This document shows positions 36,270 to 44,033 of a stretch of 50,122 bases of DNA, piece after piece. Each line of letters starts with the position of its first letter. Position 1 is the first letter of the stretch. The stretch lies in NCBI RefSeq assembly GCF_003347635.1, contig NZ_QDFY01000019.1, positions 1 through 50,122 of the forward strand. The letters run 5' to 3'. The notes under the pieces were generated by a model that was given only the letters and a program-made list of their open reading frames with translations, had not been told where the DNA came from and searched no databases. A program made the position numbers and the translations under genes. This stretch comes from Sphingosinicella terrae. Its GTDB lineage: Bacteria; Pseudomonadota; Alphaproteobacteria; Sphingomonadales; Sphingomonadaceae.

Positions 36270-36379
36270 GGGGCTAGAGCGATTTCTAGTCGGATGGGAA
36301 CATCCGACGACTCGGAAATCGCGACATATCAAGCCCCTAGATCGGATGATCTGATGCGATCAGATCACAATCCGGTCTA
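36270..36379. repeat. two adjacent long imperfect hairpins, palindromic intergenic repeat
   Basis: Hairpin 1: GCGATTTC...TCGGATG (36279-36296), loop GGAA, CATCCGA...GAAATCGC (36301-36322), enclosed by GGGGCT (36270) and AGCCCC (36332). Hairpin 2: GATCTGAT GCG ATCAGATC (36348-36366), enclosed by TAGATCGGAT (36338-36347) and ATCCGGTCTA (36370-36379). The last arm contains the dapE stop codon. This looks like a dispersed alphaproteobacterial palindromic element. Confidence 0.75.
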
Positions 36380-37510
36380 GCCGGCCAGCGCCCGGCGGAT
36401 CACCCGTTCGTAGATGCGCTGCAGGCTGCGGATGTCCTCGACCGCGGCCGCTTCGTCGAGCTTGTGCATGGTGGCGTTGGGCAGGCCGAAATCGACCACC
36501 GGGCAGAGCGCGATCAGGAAACGCGCGTCGGAGGTGCCGCCATGGGTGGAGAGACGCGGCGAGATCCCGGTCTCGGCGCGGATCGCCTCGCTGACGATGT
36601 CGTAGATCGGCCCCGGCGGCGTCAGGAAGGCCTCGCCCGAGATCTTCGCCTCGACGACGGCGCCGGGCGCCTGAGCCTCGGCGGTGCGGCGGACGAGCTC
36701 GACCAGGTCGGCGCCGCGCTGGAGATTGTTGAAGCGGATGTTGAGCTGGATCCGCGCCCGGCCGGGAATGACGTTGGTGGCTCGGCTGCTCGTCTCGACC
36801 GCGGTGATCTCGAGATTGGACGGCTGGAAGATGTCGTTGCCGTCGTCGAGATGGAGCGAGTCGAGCGCCGCGATCAGCCGGCCCAGTCGCGGCACCGGAT
36901 TGTCGGCGCGGTGGGGATAAGCGACATGGCCCTGGGTGCCGGGCACGTCGATCCACATGTTGACCGAGCCGCGCCGGCCGATCTTGGCGATGTCGCCGAG
37001 CCGCGCCTCCGAGGTCGGCTCGCCGATCAGGATCATGTCCGGCCGAATCGCGCGCGCCTCCATCCACTCGATCAGCTTCGGCGTGCCGTAGGTCGCCGGG
37101 CCTTCCTCGTCGCCGGTGATGATCAGGCTGATCGTTCCGTCCTGGTCGGCCGTCGCCGCGCAGGCGGCGACGAAGGCGGCGATGCTGCCCTTCATGTCGA
37201 CGGCGCCGCGGCCGTGGAGCAGGCCGGCGCGCAGGTCGGGCGCGAACGGGTCGCTCGCCCAGCCTTCGCCCGCGGGCACGACGTCGAGATGCCCGGCAAA
37301 GCCGAGATGCCGTCCGCCCGAGCCGCGGCTCGCATAGAGATTCTCGACCGGCCCGTCCGGCGCCTCGCCGGCGACGAAGCGGTGGACCTCGAAGCCGAGC
37401 GGGGCCAGGGCCGTCTCGAGCCGGTCGAACACCTCGCCGCTGGCCGGCGTGATGCTCGGGCAGGCGATGAGGCGGGCGGCAAGCTCGACCGGATCGATTG
37501 TCGTCGTCAT
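36377..37510 (-). CDS. dapE: succinyl-diaminopimelate desuccinylase
   Basis: 377 residues, M20 di-zinc peptidase family. It hydrolyses N-succinyl-LL-DAP to LL-DAP in lysine and peptidoglycan synthesis. Visible are ACPSITPASGEVFDRLE, zinc ligands in GFAGHLDVVPAGEGW and GRGAVDMKGSIAAFVAA, the catalytic TGDEEGPATYGT, IGEPTS and the C-terminal THGGTSDARF with LPNATMHKLDE. ATG 37510 is the family start. It is divergent from the cupin gene. No other dap gene is present. Confidence 0.97.
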   Translation of the reverse strand: MTTTIDPVELAARLIACPSITPASGEVFDRLETALAPLGFEVHRFVAGEAPDGPVENLYASRGSGGRHLGFAGHLDVVPAGEGWASDPFAPDLRAGLLHGRGAVDMKGSIAAFVAACAATADQDGTISLIITGDEEGPATYGTPKLIEWMEARAIRPDMILIGEPTSEARLGDIAKIGRRGSVNMWIDVPGTQGHVAYPHRADNPVPRLGRLIAALDSLHLDDGNDIFQPSNLEITAVETSSRATNVIPGRARIQLNIRFNNLQRGADLVELVRRTAEAQAPGAVVEAKISGEAFLTPPGPIYDIVSEAIRAETGISPRLSTHGGTSDARFLIALCPVVDFGLPNATMHKLDEAAAVEDIRSLQRIYERVIRRALAG

Positions 37511-37578
37511 GCCGCCTGCCTAGAGGATATCGCGCGGCGACACACCTGCTCGCTGCATCCGCGCGAAAGGGGAGGGCC

Positions 37579-38028
37579 ATGCCGAAACTGGACCTGGAAT
37601 CGATCGAGCAGACCAACCGCACCGGCTATCCGCCGCCTTTCGCCGAGCCGATGGCCAAGCGTCTCTATCGCCGCCTGGCGCAGGCCGCCGGACTGACCGA
37701 CTTCGGCGTCAGCCACGTCTTGCTCGAGCCGGGCGGAATCTCGAGCCAGCGCCATTGGCACGAAGGCGAGGACGAGATCGTCATCATGATCGACGGCGAG
37801 GCGGTGCTCGTCGAGGACGAGGGTGAGACGGTGATGCGCCCGGGCGACTGCGCCGCCTTCCCCAAGGGCGTCGCCAACGGCCACCATCTCGTCAACCGAA
37901 GCGATCGGCCCTGCATCTTCTACGCGATCGGCCGCTGGGCCGACAGCGACTGCCACTATCCCGACATCGACCTCCATCTCGACGGGAAGACCCAGAAGTT
38001 CGTCCGCAAGGACGGCAGCGACTATTGA
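37579..38028 (+). CDS. cupin domain protein
   Basis: 149 residues with one cupin fold. The first motif is SSQRHWHEGEDEIVIMIDGE (metal-binding His/His/Glu) and the second is PGDCAAFPKGVANGHHLVN. The ending FYAIGRWADSDCHYPDIDLH is shared with unnamed cupins. AAAGGGGAGG precedes ATG 37579. Such proteins may be sugar isomerases, dioxygenases or binding proteins; no substrate can be assigned. It stands alone, divergent from dapE. Confidence 0.88.
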   Translation: MPKLDLESIEQTNRTGYPPPFAEPMAKRLYRRLAQAAGLTDFGVSHVLLEPGGISSQRHWHEGEDEIVIMIDGEAVLVEDEGETVMRPGDCAAFPKGVANGHHLVNRSDRPCIFYAIGRWADSDCHYPDIDLHLDGKTQKFVRKDGSDY

Positions 38029-38085
38029 GCCGTTCGTGTTTGTGGACCGCTGAGCAACGCCTGCCCCCGCCGAAGGCGGCGAGGA

Positions 38086-38208
38086 TTCGCGCGGAGACGC
38101 GGAGGCGCGGAGATTTCGCCGCGGCATCGGTCGAGGCGCGCCTGTCGATCCGATGCAGGAGCAAGAGCCGTGCCCAGCCTCTTCGCGACTTCGCGTCTCC
38201 GCGCGAGA
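38086..38208. repeat. long interrupted inverted repeat
   Basis: The left arm at 38086-38113 and the right arm at 38183-38208 share CGCGCGGAGACGCG as an exact complement, with further matches outside. The left arm also has internal tandem CGCGGAGGCGCGGAG. It fills most of the cupin-SnoaL gap of 219 bp. This is a further palindromic repeat class, distinct from those at 1.0, 8.9 and 36.3 kb. Confidence 0.7.
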
Positions 38209-38247
38209 ATAGACGGCGCGATCGAAGCGTGCGGCGTGCACCGCGTG

Positions 38248-38691
38248 CTATCGCGTCCCTTCCGCTTCGGGAACCCGGGTCGCCTGGATGTGGACCGCGC
38301 GCCACGCGCCGTCGATTCGGCGGAAGGTGTCGGCAAAGCGGATCCGGCTGGTGAAGGGGCGGCCGCCGGCGGTGCCGCGCAGGACCGTCTCGCCGCCGAC
38401 GATACCGGCATCCTCGCCGAGCGGAAGGATATAGCGGTCGGTGATCGTCACCGGCTCGAAGCGGATCTGCGGATCCATCCAGCCGGCGATGAAGCCGGCG
38501 CGGTCCTGGCGGGCGCCGTCGCTGCCGACGAAGACCAGATCCGGAGCGGTCATCGCCTCGAGCGTCGCCTGGTCCTGCGCGATCTGCGCCCCGTCAAAGC
38601 GGTCGGCGACCTCCCGCAGCGTCTCCGTCGATACTAGTTCGGCCGGCGCCGGGGCAGCGAGGACGATCAGCAAAGCGGCGAGCGCCTTCAC
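38248..38691 (-). CDS. SnoaL/DUF4440-like protein with signal peptide
   Basis: 147 residues. GTG 38691 overlaps the GST stop as GTGA. KALAALLIVLAAPAPAEL is a probable signal peptide. The rest has the NTF2-like alpha+beta layout of DUF4440 proteins: LREVADRFDGAQIAQDQATL, MTAPDLVFVGSDGAR, ITDRYILPLGEDAGIVGGE, and FADTFRRIDGAWRAVHIQAT near the end. Function in such proteins is varied and mostly unknown. The frame up to 38928 is GST read out of phase. Coupled to the GST gene. Confidence 0.85.
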   Translation of the reverse strand: MKALAALLIVLAAPAPAELVSTETLREVADRFDGAQIAQDQATLEAMTAPDLVFVGSDGARQDRAGFIAGWMDPQIRFEPVTITDRYILPLGEDAGIVGGETVLRGTAGGRPFTSRIRFADTFRRIDGAWRAVHIQATRVPEAEGTR

Positions 38692-39353
38692 GGCTCGGCC
38701 GTCTCGTAATGCTCGATCACCCAGGGCTCCTCCTGCGCCGCGTCGATCCACTGCTGCATCCAGGGATGGGCGAGGATCGTCTCCATATAGGCGGCTGCGA
38801 ACCGGGGTACGGGAACCGAATAGGTTACGAACCGGGTCACCACCGGCGCGAACATGATGTCGACGGCGCCGAACTCGCCGAACAGATAGGGGCCGCCGCT
38901 GCCGTAGCGGGCACGCGCCTGCGCCCATAATTCCATGATCCGCAGCAGCTCGGTCTTGACCGGGTCCGACAGCGCCTTCGCCGGGAAGCGCTTGCGCACG
39001 TTCATACCGAGCTCGCGGCGCAGGTTAGGGTAGGAGGAGTGCATCTCGGCCGCCATCGAACGCGCCATGCCGCGGGCGGCGTCGTCGCGCGGCCAGTAGC
39101 GGGCGCGATCGGTCCGGTCCGCGAGCCATTCGACGATGGCGAGGCTGTCCCAGATCACCGTCTGCTCGTCCCACAGGATCGGCACCTTGCCGCCCGACGG
39201 CGCGAACTCGTCGCCCTCGGTCCGCTTGCTCCAATTCTCGTCGAACATGGGCACGGTGATCTCCTGGAAGGGGAGACCGGATTGCTTCACCGCCAGCCAG
39301 CCGCGCAGCGACCAGGAGGAATAGGCCTTGTTGCCGATGATGAGCTTGAGCAT
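38688..39353 (-). CDS. glutathione S-transferase family protein
   Basis: 221 residues. The N-terminal thioredoxin-like half has MLKLIIGNKAYSSWSLRGWL, with the catalytic Ser near YSSWS, KVPILWDEQTVIWDSLAIVE with the cis-Pro and the glutathione-binding pair. The all-helical C-terminal half follows (YLFGEFGAVDIMFAPVVTRF). The YSSWSLR motif is typical of a GST subgroup widespread in proteobacteria. Cytosolic; substrate unknown. It is coupled to the downstream SnoaL-like gene. Confidence 0.93.
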   Translation of the reverse strand: MLKLIIGNKAYSSWSLRGWLAVKQSGLPFQEITVPMFDENWSKRTEGDEFAPSGGKVPILWDEQTVIWDSLAIVEWLADRTDRARYWPRDDAARGMARSMAAEMHSSYPNLRRELGMNVRKRFPAKALSDPVKTELLRIMELWAQARARYGSGGPYLFGEFGAVDIMFAPVVTRFVTYSVPVPRFAAAYMETILAHPWMQQWIDAAQEEPWVIEHYETAEP

Positions 39354-39361
39354 GGCGGCTG

Positions 39362-39399
39362 TGTAGCGAGGGAGGGGCCGGAGCGGAAGCCGGCGCTAC
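39362..39399. repeat. hairpin between ysxC and GST
   Basis: GTAGCG (39362-39367) pairs with CGCTAC (39394-39399), and GCCGG pairs with CCGGC inside. No T-run follows, so it is a weak terminator or a small palindromic repeat. It overlaps the end of the remnant upstream. Confidence 0.4.
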
Positions 39400-39575
39400 C
39401 AGACGAAGGGCACGAGCCGCCTGGTCTCCCTCGCATGGTCCCGGTAGGGGTCTGCCAGGGAAGCGAGCAGGACCTGTCTCCGAGGACGTGCAACGGCCCA
39501 GGAATCGTGCGTCTCGAGCCAAGTGGTGGGATTGCCCGAGCCGGCGATGGGCAGCCGACTGCCCGACTCCCGGCC
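39396..39575 (-). pseudogene. C-terminal remnant of an unidentified gene after ysxC
   Basis: Directly after the ysxC stop, in the same frame, about 59 codons run to a TAG at 39398-39396. They encode protein-like sequence ending SLADPYRDHARETRRLVPFVW, with TTWLETHDSWAVARPRRQ before it. There is no ATG, GTG or TTG. The tail resembles the C-termini of small membrane methyltransferase (ICMT/NnrU-like) proteins, but this is an impression. It may equally be a fortuitous frame. Confidence 0.3.
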
Positions 39576-40217
39576 TCAGATCTCGGCCGCCTCCAGCACC
39601 GCCTGCCTCAGCGCGTCGATGCCTTCCCCCGTATCGCTCGACGTGCTCAAAATCTCGGGATGGGCGGCGGTGTGCCGCCGCGCCTCCTCGGCCGTGCGGG
39701 CCTCGACCTCGGCCAGCTCGGTCGGCTTGATCTTGTCGGTCTTGGTGAGGACGATGCGGTAGCTCACCGCCGCCTCGTCGAGCATCTTCATCACCTCGCG
39801 GTCGACGTCCTTGAGGCCGTGTCGGCTGTCGACGAGCAGCAGGGTGCGCTTCAGCACCGGGCGTCCGCGCAGATAGTCGTTGACCAGATAGCGCCACTTG
39901 CGGGCGAGGTCCTTCGGCGCCTTGGCGAAGCCGTAGCCGGGCATGTCGACCAGCCGCAGGCGCGGCGGGCGGCCGACCTCGAAGATGTTGAGCTCCTGGG
40001 TGCGGCCGGGCGTGTTCGAGGTGCGGGCGAGGCCGTTGCGATTGGTCAGGCGGTTGAGCAGGGACGACTTGCCGACGTTCGAGCGGCCGGCGAAGGCGAT
40101 CTCCGGCAGATCGGGCTCGGGCAGGAAGCGCAGCTCGGGCGCCGACTTGAGGAAGTCGACCGGCCCGGAAAAGAGCTTCCGGGCGGTCGCCTCGAGATCG
40201 GACGGCTCCGCGCTCAC
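39576..40217 (-). CDS. ysxC: ribosome-biogenesis GTPase YsxC/EngB (YihA)
   Basis: 213 residues. Visible G motifs: AGRSNVGKSSLLNRL (G1), RTSNTPGRTQELN (G2), DMPGYGFAKAP (G3), TKTDK (G4). The protein assists 50S subunit assembly. GTG 40217 overlaps the yidC stop as GTGA, so it is coupled to yidC; the longer frame is yidC out of phase. It ends the rpmH-rnpA-yidD-yidC-ysxC cluster. Confidence 0.95.
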   Translation of the reverse strand: MSAEPSDLEATARKLFSGPVDFLKSAPELRFLPEPDLPEIAFAGRSNVGKSSLLNRLTNRNGLARTSNTPGRTQELNIFEVGRPPRLRLVDMPGYGFAKAPKDLARKWRYLVNDYLRGRPVLKRTLLLVDSRHGLKDVDREVMKMLDEAAVSYRIVLTKTDKIKPTELAEVEARTAEEARRHTAAHPEILSTSSDTGEGIDALRQAVLEAAEI

Positions 40218-42025
40218 CGCGTCTTCGGCTTGGGCTTGCGCCGCGGCGGCTTGGCGGCGCCCGCTCCGCCTGCGGGCGAAGTCGGCGGTGGCGGCGGGGC
40301 CGGCGCGCGGCTCTCGACCGCCGCCGCGTCCAGGCCCTCCTTGAGCACCGGGTGGCGCATGTAGAGCAGCTTCTGCTGCCCGATCGACAGGATGTTGTTC
40401 GTCACCCAGTAGAGCTGCAGCCCGGCGGCGAACGGCGCCATCACGAACATCAGCACCCACGGCATCAGCGCGAAAACCTGCTTCTGGACCGGATCGGTCT
40501 GCTGCGGGTTGAGCTTGAACTGGAGCCACATCGTGATGCCGAGCAGGATCGGCAGGATGCCGATGCCGATATAGGCGGGCGGCGTGAACGGCAGGAAACC
40601 GAACAGGTTGACCGGGGTGAGCGGATCGGGCGCCGACAGGTCCTTGATCCACAGGACGAAGGGCTGGTGGCGCATCTCCACCGCGAGCAGCAGCACCTTG
40701 TAGAGCGCGTAGAAGATCGGGATCTGCAGCAGGATCGGAAGGCAGCCCGCCATCGGGTTGACCTTCTCCGCCTTGTAGAGCGCCATGATCTCCTGCTGCA
40801 TGCGGGCGCGGTCGTCCTTGTAGCGCTCCTGGATCGCCTTCATCTTCGGCTGGACCACCCGCATCGCCGCGAACGAGGCGAACTGCTTCTGCGCGACCGG
40901 GAAGAGCAGCAGCCGGACGATGACGGTGAGCAGGATGATCGCCACGCCGAAATTGCCGATCAGCGCGAACAGCCAGTTCAGAAGCGAGAAGATCGGCTTC
41001 ATGAACCAGCGGAACCAGCCCCAGTCGATCGCCCGCTCGAGCGGCGTGCCCAGGGAGGCGCTATAGGCGTCGAGGAAATGGATCTCCTTGGCGCCGGCGA
41101 ACATGTGCGAGCGATAGACCTGGCCGGCGCCGGGGGCGACGATCGTCGCCGGCGCCTCGAACTGCGCCTGGAAGGCGTTGCTCGCCCGATTGTGGACGAT
41201 GGCGGCGTCGACGTCGCTGCGCTGGTCGGGGACGACCGCGGCCAGCCAATATTTGTCGGTGAAGCCCACCCAGCCGCCGGTGCTGCGGAAATTGTGGGCG
41301 CCGGCCTCGACGACGTCGTCAAAGTCGTTGTCATAATCGGCGACGCCGTTGAACACGCCCATCGGCCCGACATGGGCGGTCCAGCTGTCCGGATCGGGTG
41401 AGGGGCCGACGCGGCTGACATAAGCGTGGGGGCGCAGCTGGACCGGGTTGGCGCCGCGGTTGAGCACCCTCTGCTCGGAAGCGATGAGATAGCCGTCGTC
41501 GATCGACAGCAGGATCTGGAAGACCTGGCCCTGGCCGTTATTCCAGGTGAGCGTCACCGGGGTCGCCGGCGTCAGCCGGTCGCCGCTCGCCTGCCAGACC
41601 GTCTGCGGACCCGGGACCACGCCTGGCGCGCCCGACCAGCCGAAGCTGCCGAAATAGGCGCCCGGCGTCCCGGCCGGCGAGAAGAGGCGCACCGGCGGCG
41701 AATCGGAGGCGACCCCCTCGCGGTGACGGGTGAGGACGAGATCGTCGATCCGCGCGCCGGTGAGATTGACCGAGCCGCTGAGCCGCGGCGTCTCGATCCG
41801 CACTCGCGGCGTCTCGGCCAGCACCATGCGCCGGTCGCGGATCGCGGCCGGCGAATCGGCGGCCGGATCGGCGCCGGGCTGCGGCAGCGGGACCTGCTTG
41901 CCTTCCTCGATCTTGGTGACCGGCGGGTTGGCGGGCGGGAACCAGTAATTGGTGATCAGCGTGGAGCCGAGCAGGACGATCGCCGAGAGCACGATCGCCA
42001 GGATCAGGTTCTTGTTGTCGTTCAC
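40214..42025 (-). CDS. yidC: membrane protein insertase YidC
   Basis: 603 residues. GTG 42025 starts the usual N-terminus NDNKNLILAIVLSAIVLLGS (TM1), followed by a large periplasmic beta domain and the conserved core: DWGWFRWFMKPIFSLLNWLF, FGVAIILLTVIVRLLLFPVA, the cytoplasmic loop with MKAIQERYKDDRARMQQEIM, NPMAGCLPILLQIPIFYALY and LQLYWVTNNILSIGQQ. It inserts proteins into the inner membrane with or without SecYEG. The tail is Pro/Ala then basic. An AAAGG precedes the GTG. Reading upstream of 42025 crosses yidD antisense phase only. Confidence 0.97.
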   Translation of the reverse strand: MNDNKNLILAIVLSAIVLLGSTLITNYWFPPANPPVTKIEEGKQVPLPQPGADPAADSPAAIRDRRMVLAETPRVRIETPRLSGSVNLTGARIDDLVLTRHREGVASDSPPVRLFSPAGTPGAYFGSFGWSGAPGVVPGPQTVWQASGDRLTPATPVTLTWNNGQGQVFQILLSIDDGYLIASEQRVLNRGANPVQLRPHAYVSRVGPSPDPDSWTAHVGPMGVFNGVADYDNDFDDVVEAGAHNFRSTGGWVGFTDKYWLAAVVPDQRSDVDAAIVHNRASNAFQAQFEAPATIVAPGAGQVYRSHMFAGAKEIHFLDAYSASLGTPLERAIDWGWFRWFMKPIFSLLNWLFALIGNFGVAIILLTVIVRLLLFPVAQKQFASFAAMRVVQPKMKAIQERYKDDRARMQQEIMALYKAEKVNPMAGCLPILLQIPIFYALYKVLLLAVEMRHQPFVLWIKDLSAPDPLTPVNLFGFLPFTPPAYIGIGILPILLGITMWLQFKLNPQQTDPVQKQVFALMPWVLMFVMAPFAAGLQLYWVTNNILSIGQQKLLYMRHPVLKEGLDAAAVESRAPAPPPPPTSPAGGAGAAKPPRRKPKPKTR

Positions 42026-42044
42026 GGAAAGAGACCTTTTCCCC

Positions 42045-42257
42045 TCATGGTACTGGATCGTGCCCGGATCCCCCCCAGGGGTGGCAGCGGAGCAGTCGCC
42101 TGGCCGCCAGCCAGCCGCCGCGCAGCGCGCCATAGCGGGAAAGAGCGGTGATTGCATAGGCCGAGCAGGAGGGCGTGAATCGGCAGCTCGGCGGCAGCAT
42201 CCGCGACGGCCCGATCTGCCAGCCGCGTGCGACCAGGATGAGCAGGCGGGCGATCAT
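42045..42257 (-). CDS. yidD: membrane protein insertion efficiency factor YidD
   Basis: 70 residues. It carries the YidD signature PSCRFTPSCSAYAITALSRY and ends with CHPWGGSGHDPVP, both diagnostic. YidD is a small peripheral inner-membrane protein that helps YidC-dependent insertion. ATG 42257 overlaps the rnpA stop as ATGA. yidC starts 19 bp downstream. Confidence 0.96.
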   Translation of the reverse strand: MIARLLILVARGWQIGPSRMLPPSCRFTPSCSAYAITALSRYGALRGGWLAARRLLRCHPWGGSGHDPVP

Positions 42258-42673
42258 TCGGGGACCGGACCGGGGCGATCTCCAGTCGGCCGATCGGCTC
42301 CCCGGTGGGGAGAGGAGACAGAGCTCGATGCCTTCTGTCGCAGCCGGCCGAGCGCCTTTTCCAGCTCGGCGCGCAGCGCCGCATAGGGCCGTTCGATGCC
42401 GCTCTGCCGGCCGATCAGGACATGGTCCGCCCCGGCGATGCCCGACAAGGGCAGCAGCTCGCGCGCGAGCGCGCGGAAGCGGCGCTTCATCCGGTTGCGG
42501 ATGACGGCGCCGCCGACCTTGCCGGAGACGGTGATGCCGAGGCGGATCGCCGGATCGTCGTCGCGGCGGGGCCGGACGAGCAGGACGAAGCCCGGCATGG
42601 GGGCACGCAGGCCGCCATTGGCGGCGAGATAGTCGGCGCGGCGGGTGAGCCGGCCGATCGGCGCCGGATTCAG
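42254..42673 (-). CDS. rnpA: ribonuclease P protein component
   Basis: About 139 residues. RnpA binds the RNase P RNA and helps mature tRNA 5' ends. The RNR motif is in [19 protein letters not shown], with [15 protein letters not shown] near the N-terminus and [13 protein letters not shown] in the first strands. No ATG, GTG or TTG lies in frame before the conserved part; the best start is CTG 42673, which overlaps the rpmH stop as CTGA. The C-terminus has an extra Ser/Gly/Pro tail. It overlaps yidD by 4 bp. Confidence 0.9.
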   Translation of the reverse strand: MNPAPIGRLTRRADYLAANGGLRAPMPGFVLLVRPRRDDDPAIRLGITVSGKVGGAVIRNRMKRRFRALARELLPLSGIAGADHVLIGRQSGIERPYAALRAELEKALGRLRQKASSSVSSPHRGADRPTGDRPGPVPE

Positions 42674-42804
42674 GCCGACAGGCGCTTGCGGCCGCGGCTG
42701 CGGCGCGCCGCCACGACCTTGCGGCCGCCGACGGTCGCCATCCGCGCCCGGAAGCCGTGCCGGCGCTTGCGCACGAGATTGCTCGGCTGGAAGGTGCGCT
42801 TCAT
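42670..42804 (-). CDS. rpmH: 50S ribosomal protein L34
   Basis: 44 residues, starting [20 protein letters not shown] and ending [11 protein letters not shown]; nearly every position is the L34 consensus. An AGGAATG ribosome site precedes ATG 42804. It is first of the rpmH-rnpA-yidD-yidC-ysxC cluster, with its own good promoter at 42869-42897. Its TGA overlaps the proposed rnpA CTG. Confidence 0.98.
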   Translation of the reverse strand: MKRTFQPSNLVRKRRHGFRARMATVGGRKVVAARRSRGRKRLSA

Positions 42805-42827
42805 CGCTCATTCCTCGTAAAATCACT

Positions 42828-42857
42828 GAAAGAAAATGGCCGCCAATATGGGCGGCC
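42828..42857 (-). promoter_or_regulatory. hairpin with T-run in the rpmH leader
   Basis: On the minus strand GGCCGCC CATATT GGCGGCC (42857-42838) is followed by ATTTTCTTTC. It looks like an intrinsic terminator. It lies downstream of the PGPGW-type gene stop but also just after the predicted rpmH transcription start near 42862, so it may terminate that gene or act as a leader attenuator for the rpmH operon. Confidence 0.55.
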
Positions 42858-42868
42858 GGTTGCCGGCG

Positions 42869-42897
42869 CCGATAGGCAAAAGCGGCGGTGAAGTCAA
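42869..42897 (-). promoter_or_regulatory. promoter of rpmH operon
   Basis: On the minus strand TTGACT (42897-42892), exactly 17 bp, then TATCGG (42874-42869). The -35 box is near consensus. It overlaps the last codons of the upstream gene (stop at 42894). Confidence 0.6.
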
Positions 42898-43247
42898 TCG
42901 CCGGCGCCCGCGCCCGCACCTTCGGCCGCGCCGTCGTCGCGAAGCCGCGCCTCGCGCCGCTTCGCGCTCGGCCGCCTCAGGCCCCAATCGGCCCAGCGGC
43001 CCTTGTTCGGATGGGCCCTCTTGAACGCGACATAGCGGCGCTTCGCCCAGTCGCTATATTTGAGCACCAGGCCGAGGCCGAAGCCGAACACGATGATCCC
43101 GCCCGGCCCGGGGACGAGACCGACCACGGGCGAGACGATCACCATAGCGATGCCGAGGACGAACAGCCCGGTGCGGACCATCGGGACGCGGCTCCAAGCG
43201 TGCCAGCGGCTGCGGATGCTCATCGGGCTGATGTGGGGACGATCCAT
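42894..43247 (-). CDS. PGPGW-type small membrane protein
   Basis: 117 residues. Two hydrophobic helices around VRTGLFVLGIAMVIVSPVVG and GGIIVFGFGLGLVLKYSDWA flank the PGPGG turn that defines the family (usually PGPGW). The C-terminal half is basic with an acidic-glycine tail. Function unknown. ATG 43247 or 43223 may start it. It is upstream of rpmH on the same strand. Confidence 0.75.
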   Translation of the reverse strand: MDRPHISPMSIRSRWHAWSRVPMVRTGLFVLGIAMVIVSPVVGLVPGPGGIIVFGFGLGLVLKYSDWAKRRYVAFKRAHPNKGRWADWGLRRPSAKRREARLRDDGAAEGAGAGAGD

Positions 43248-43427
43248 GCCGGTTCAAATCCCCCGGATGCGGCGCCGTTCCCGTCGCCGGCCGGCCACCT
43301 TCGTCGCCGCACGGCAGGGAGCGGGCAATCGGCTGTTGCGCTCCATCCGATGAGAACGGCCCCGCCACCCGGGCCTGGGCTGCCTTACGGGCGTTCAGCA
43401 TGCATCGCCGTAACAGGAGACCCGATC

Positions 43428-44000
43428 ATGCCCACCGAGAAGGAGAAGATGCTCGCGGGCCAACTCTATGACGCGCTCGATCCGGAGCTGGAGGCGGCGC
43501 GGCAGCGGGTGCGGGCGCTGTGCCGGCGACTCAACGCGACGGACGAGGCGGAGGCGGATCTGCGCCGGTCGCTCTGCCGCGACATTTTCGGCAAGGGCGG
43601 CGACACGGCCTGGCTGCAGCCGCCCTTCCACTGCGATTATGGGAGCAATATCGAGCTCGGCGAGCGCGTCTTCTTCAACTTCAACTGCGTTGTGCTCGAC
43701 GTCTGCCCGGTGCGGATCGGCAGCTACACCTTGTTCGGTCCCGCGGCGCAGGTGCTGACCCCGCTCCACCCGCTCGACGCCGCGCTTCGCCGGCAGGAGG
43801 AATATGGCCGGCCGGTCGATATCGGCGCCGACGTCTGGGTCGGGGCGGGCGCGCTCATCCTCCCCGGCGTGACGATCGGCGACGGCGCGGTGATCGGCGC
43901 CGGCAGCGTCGTCACCCGCGACGTACCCGCCGGCATGTTCGCCGCCGGCAACCCCTGCCGCGTCGTCCGCGCGATCACCCCAGAGGATCGCAAGGGCTGA
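43428..44000 (+). CDS. maltose/galactoside O-acetyltransferase-like enzyme
   Basis: 190 residues. The N-terminal Maa domain (EKEKMLAGQLYDALDPELEA) is followed by left-handed beta-helix hexapeptides: FHCDYGSNIELGERVFFNFN, DVCPVRIGSYTLFGP, the catalytic His in LTPLHPLDA, and VWVGAGALILPGVTIGDGAV. It ends AAGNPCRVVRAI. It acetylates sugars from acetyl-CoA; the substrate is uncertain (Maa, LacA or NodL types). AGGAGA lies seven bases before ATG 43428. Confidence 0.93.
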   Translation: MPTEKEKMLAGQLYDALDPELEAARQRVRALCRRLNATDEAEADLRRSLCRDIFGKGGDTAWLQPPFHCDYGSNIELGERVFFNFNCVVLDVCPVRIGSYTLFGPAAQVLTPLHPLDAALRRQEEYGRPVDIGADVWVGAGALILPGVTIGDGAVIGAGSVVTRDVPAGMFAAGNPCRVVRAITPEDRKG

Positions 44001-44033
44001 TTCGAGATGCGTTCGGCTGCCGAGGAGTCGGCG

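Noticed and set aside
42010-42026. GTTC-N8-GTTC resembling an alphaproteobacterial LexA box
   Set aside because: The spacer is 8 rather than 7 and it lies at the yidC start, a gene not expected in the SOS response.
43250-43275. GGTTCAAATCCC, resembling a tRNA T-loop
   Set aside because: The flanking 5-bp stems do not pair properly, and the would-be tRNA body overlaps the start of the PGPGW-type gene with no cloverleaf.
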